Source: Mycolicibacterium parafortuitum
Lineage (GTDB): Bacteria > Actinomycetota > Actinomycetes > Mycobacteriales > Mycobacteriaceae
Length of the DNA: 64,000 nt
Assembly: GCF_010725485.1 (NCBI RefSeq)
Contig: NZ_AP022598.1
Location: 3,038,001-3,102,000, forward strand
Direction: 5' to 3'
Positions within the stretch are counted from its first letter, which is position 1. Every line of letters begins with the position of its first letter. The notes beneath the pieces were generated by a model that ran no database searches, was not told the origin of the DNA, and saw only the letters and a list, made by a program, of their open reading frames with translations. Of the stretch, positions 62,060-64,000 are shown one piece after another. Made by a program: the position numbers and the translations under genes.

Positions 62060-62403
62060 CGACGACGGAGACCGAGACCGGGGTGTTGGCTGGTGATGAG
62101 CGGATGCTCATCGACGGGGAGTTGCAGTTGACCGGCAGTGGTGCGGCTTTCGAGGGTGCATCCGGCCGGTGACAGGTGGGCGGGGTGGCCACTGATGGCC
62201 CGGTGGAGGACATGGCGCCCGCGCGGTGGGGGCGGCACGGCGTGCGTTCGACGAGACGGACTGGTCGCGGGATCCGGATTCCGGTATCACTGCGTGACCC
62301 AGCTGCACGAGGCGTCGGAGCGTAACAAGGATCCGCTTCACCGAGGTCGACGCGGCGCTATCGCCGCCCGGCAGTGGCTCGCGCAGCGCTGCGGGGAGCG
62401 CTG
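62056..62403 (+). pseudogene. Aldehyde dehydrogenase remnant (frameshifted N-terminal part)
   Basis: From the ATG at 62056, overlapping the previous stop (ATGA), the reading begins MTTTETETGVLAGDERMLIDGELQ-like and shows the ALDH opening RMLIDGELQLTGSGAAFEGAS, then stops at 62170-62172. Further ALDH-type segments continue: VGGVATDGPVEDMA in the same frame after the stop, RRAFDETDWSRDP in a second frame from about 62238, and RYHCVTQLHEASERNKD in a third from about 62285. All belong to the first 80-100 residues of an ALDH of about 490; the remainder is absent before the convergent LysR gene. Several indels and a large deletion are needed, so the gene is dead. Confidence 0.85.
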
Positions 62404-62405
62404 AG

Positions 62406-63338
62406 TCATGCGCCCCGACGCACCGGCCCGAGCCGTTCGGCGATCCGCTCCACCATGTCCTCGACCTCCCCGAGTCGGGTCTGCACCCGCTCGGGGGCCC
62501 ACGCCAGCGCGATCTCGGCCGGCGCCCAGGTGGTCTCGTCGATCGGGATCAGCTTGAACTCAGGCGGGGAGAAGATCTTGCCGATGAACGAGTCCGGCGC
62601 ATAGCTGACGACGGCGACCAGGTGGCGGTTGAACACCTGGGTCGCCATCTCGACCTCGCCGCCGCGCTGGTTGGTGGTGCGGACGATGCGATGGATGCCG
62701 CGGCGGTTGAGCATACGGGTCAGCCCGGCCAGCACCACCGGGTTCGGCCGAGCGAAGTCGATGGCCACGTCGCGGTCGCGCAGCTCCTCGATGCTCACCA
62801 GATCGCGGGAGGCCAGTGGGTCGTCGAAGCGCACCGCGATCCCGCCCTGATAGCTGGCGACCACCCGGTGGCGCAGTCGCTTGTCCCCGGACGGCAGATG
62901 GATCAAGCCGATCTCGGCCTGTCCGGCGATGAGTTTCGCGGTGACCTCGGCTGCCGAACCCGGCACCGAGAACTCCGTCGGCACCGGCAGGCCGGAGATC
63001 GCGGTCTCCAGTTCGGCCAGCAGATCCGACGGCGCGTAGGCGGTCGCGCTGACCCGGATCGGGACCAGCCCACTCACCCCGCGCGCCGCGGCGGCCTTGA
63101 AGTCCTCGACCTGACGCAGGATCTCCCGTGCCGGGCCGACCAACTGCTGACCCAGCGGGCTGAGCCGAACCTCGTGGTAGCCGCGTTCGAACAGCGGCCC
63201 GCCGAGCTCCTTCTCCAGCAGTTTGATCTGCTTGCTCAGCGGCGGCGGCGTGATCATCAACTTGTCGGCGGCGCGTTTGAAGTGCAGCTCGTCTGCGACA
63301 GCGACGAAGTACTTGAGCCTGGTGAAGTCGATGTCCAT
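62406..63338 (-). CDS. LysR-family transcriptional regulator
   Basis: The 310-residue protein begins MDIDFTRLKYFVAVADELHFKRAADKLMITPPPLSKQIKLLEKELG, the LysR winged helix-turn-helix, and continues with a periplasmic-binding-protein-like effector domain (VPIRVSATAYAPSDLLAELETAI, IGLIHLPSGDKRL). The start at 63338 gives the standard LysR N-terminus; longer readings upstream overlap the CoA-transferase gene. It is 67 bp downstream of the partial class III CoA-transferase gene on the same strand and convergent with the ALDH remnant. LysR regulators usually act on adjacent divergent genes; here none is divergent, so its target is unclear. Confidence 0.92.
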   Translation of the reverse strand: MDIDFTRLKYFVAVADELHFKRAADKLMITPPPLSKQIKLLEKELGGPLFERGYHEVRLSPLGQQLVGPAREILRQVEDFKAAAARGVSGLVPIRVSATAYAPSDLLAELETAISGLPVPTEFSVPGSAAEVTAKLIAGQAEIGLIHLPSGDKRLRHRVVASYQGGIAVRFDDPLASRDLVSIEELRDRDVAIDFARPNPVVLAGLTRMLNRRGIHRIVRTTNQRGGEVEMATQVFNRHLVAVVSYAPDSFIGKIFSPPEFKLIPIDETTWAPAEIALAWAPERVQTRLGEVEDMVERIAERLGPVRRGA

Positions 63339-63405
63339 TCCTGCCGCATCCGCATCGGGTGGCCTCTGCCACCCCGATGCTACGAGATCGGGTCCTGTGC
63401 CCCGA

Positions 63406-64000
63406 TCACGTCGGCGCGGGCGCCTGCAGGGACGGGTTCTCCAGCACCCCGCGCTCAAGCAGCTGGGCGACCTCCGCGTCACCGAGCCCGAGCAGCTCGG
63501 CGGCGATCTCGGCGGTCTGTTCACCGAGCAGCGGCGCCTGTCCCAGCGGTGGGTCGGGCACGTGATCGCAGTGGATCTGCACGTTCTCCATCATGAACGG
63601 CTCGGTGCCGTGCGGATGCAGCTCCTCCCGGAACGCGCGGCGCTGCTCGTAGTAGCCCCACCGCGGGATCTCGTGGGCGTGCAGCACCGCACCGGCGGGC
63701 ACGCCGGCGGCCTGCAGTTCGGCCATCGCATCCAGATGCGAGCGCTGGGCGGTCCAGGCGTGCACCGCGTCGTCGAGCGAGCCCACTTCGTCGGCGGAGT
63801 GACCCACCACCTCGGCGAGGGCGCGCCGATCGGCATCGTCACGTGCGGTGATCGCGACCCAGCAGTCCTCGCCGGCGGCCCGGTAGAGACCCCACGGTGT
63901 GTCCGCGACCGCCGCGCCGGCGCCGGCATTGCCGGCGCGCTGCAGTGCGTCGGCGGCGATGTCGGCGGCCAGATGGCTGAGCATGACCTCGGCCTGGGAG
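63406..64000 (-). CDS. Class III (CaiB/BaiF) CoA-transferase, C-terminal part
   Basis: This reading runs off the right edge of the window, so the N-terminus is missing; about 198 codons are seen. The sequence QAEVMLSHLAADIAADAL, TPWGLYRAAGEDCWVAITARDDADRRAL, VHAWTAQRSHLDAMAELQAAGVPAGAVLHAHEIPRWGYYEQRRAF and the end LLGEQTAEIAAELLGLGDAEVAQLLERGVL match the C-terminal half of formyl-CoA transferase/CaiB-type enzymes. These move CoA between carboxylic acids, for example in catabolism of steroid or carnitine derivatives, which suits the neighbouring oxidative operon. An internal ATG at 63984 is not the real start. Confidence 0.88.
   Translation of the reverse strand, partial: SQAEVMLSHLAADIAADALQRAGNAGAGAAVADTPWGLYRAAGEDCWVAITARDDADRRALAEVVGHSADEVGSLDDAVHAWTAQRSHLDAMAELQAAGVPAGAVLHAHEIPRWGYYEQRRAFREELHPHGTEPFMMENVQIHCDHVPDPPLGQAPLLGEQTAEIAAELLGLGDAEVAQLLERGVLENPSLQAPAPT

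Overview
The window is GC-rich and comes from a rapidly growing mycobacterium (Mycolicibacterium-like). The evidence is the gene order from argS to the alkA/ogt pair, which matches M. tuberculosis Rv1292 to Rv1317c as I remember it; an rrn operon directly downstream of murA (the rrnA position) with several tandem promoters; an MspA-family porin; a fused b-delta ATP synthase subunit; and many leaderless-type starts with a -10 box 6-8 nt before ATG/GTG. I could not run a search, so the species is not named.

Layout. 1-2.6 kb: end of cysQ, a lipoprotein, an isochorismatase-family hydrolase, a 61-bp tandem repeat and an Rrf2 regulator. 2.7-5.1 kb: coupled nitronate monooxygenase and flavin amine oxidase genes. 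5.1-7.9 kb (minus): histidine kinase, response regulator and a DUF4097 membrane protein in one operon. 8.1-22.1 kb: accessory genes, including a TDT transporter, an F420-type oxidoreductase, a DUF899 protein, a large secreted M13 metallopeptidase with an Asp-rich N-terminus, an acyl-CoA dehydrogenase pair, an SDR, a DUF1460 protein, a lytic transglycosylase lipoprotein, a GIY-YIG-like protein, a small secreted protein and the porin. 22.1-31 kb: tRNA-Arg(CCG), argS-lysA-hom-thrC-thrB and rho. 31.1-33.5 kb: divergent tetR and fadD-like genes. 33.5-37.8 kb: rpmE, prfA, prmC, a tsaC-type gene and wecA. 38-46.6 kb: the whole F1Fo ATP synthase operon (I-a-c-b-b/delta-alpha-gamma-beta-epsilon) and a DUF2550 gene. 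46.6-48.5 kb: cobalamin adenosyltransferase and murA. 48.5-54.2 kb: rrnA (16S-23S-5S). 54.2-56.2 kb: ogt and adaA-alkA. 56.3-62.4 kb: a TetR-controlled oxidative catabolic operon (Rieske oxygenase, NTF2-like protein, P450, SDR, AhpD-like protein) ending in a decayed aldehyde dehydrogenase gene. 62.4-64 kb: a LysR regulator and a partial class III CoA-transferase.

How the parts work together. The core genes supply aspartate-family amino acids (lysine/DAP, threonine), translation termination (RF1 and its methylase), transcription termination (Rho), cell-wall precursors (MurA, WecA), oxidative phosphorylation and ribosomes. The flanking genes are catabolic or envelope functions under local regulators.

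Most notable observations: the 16S gene ends in GGATCACCTTTCT instead of the usual GGATCACCTCCTTTCT, which removes the anti-Shine-Dalgarno core; tandem duplications start at or next to the stop codons of several genes; a 35-bp near-perfect palindrome overlaps the promoter of the P450/Rieske operon; and that operon's terminal aldehyde dehydrogenase is broken by frameshifts.
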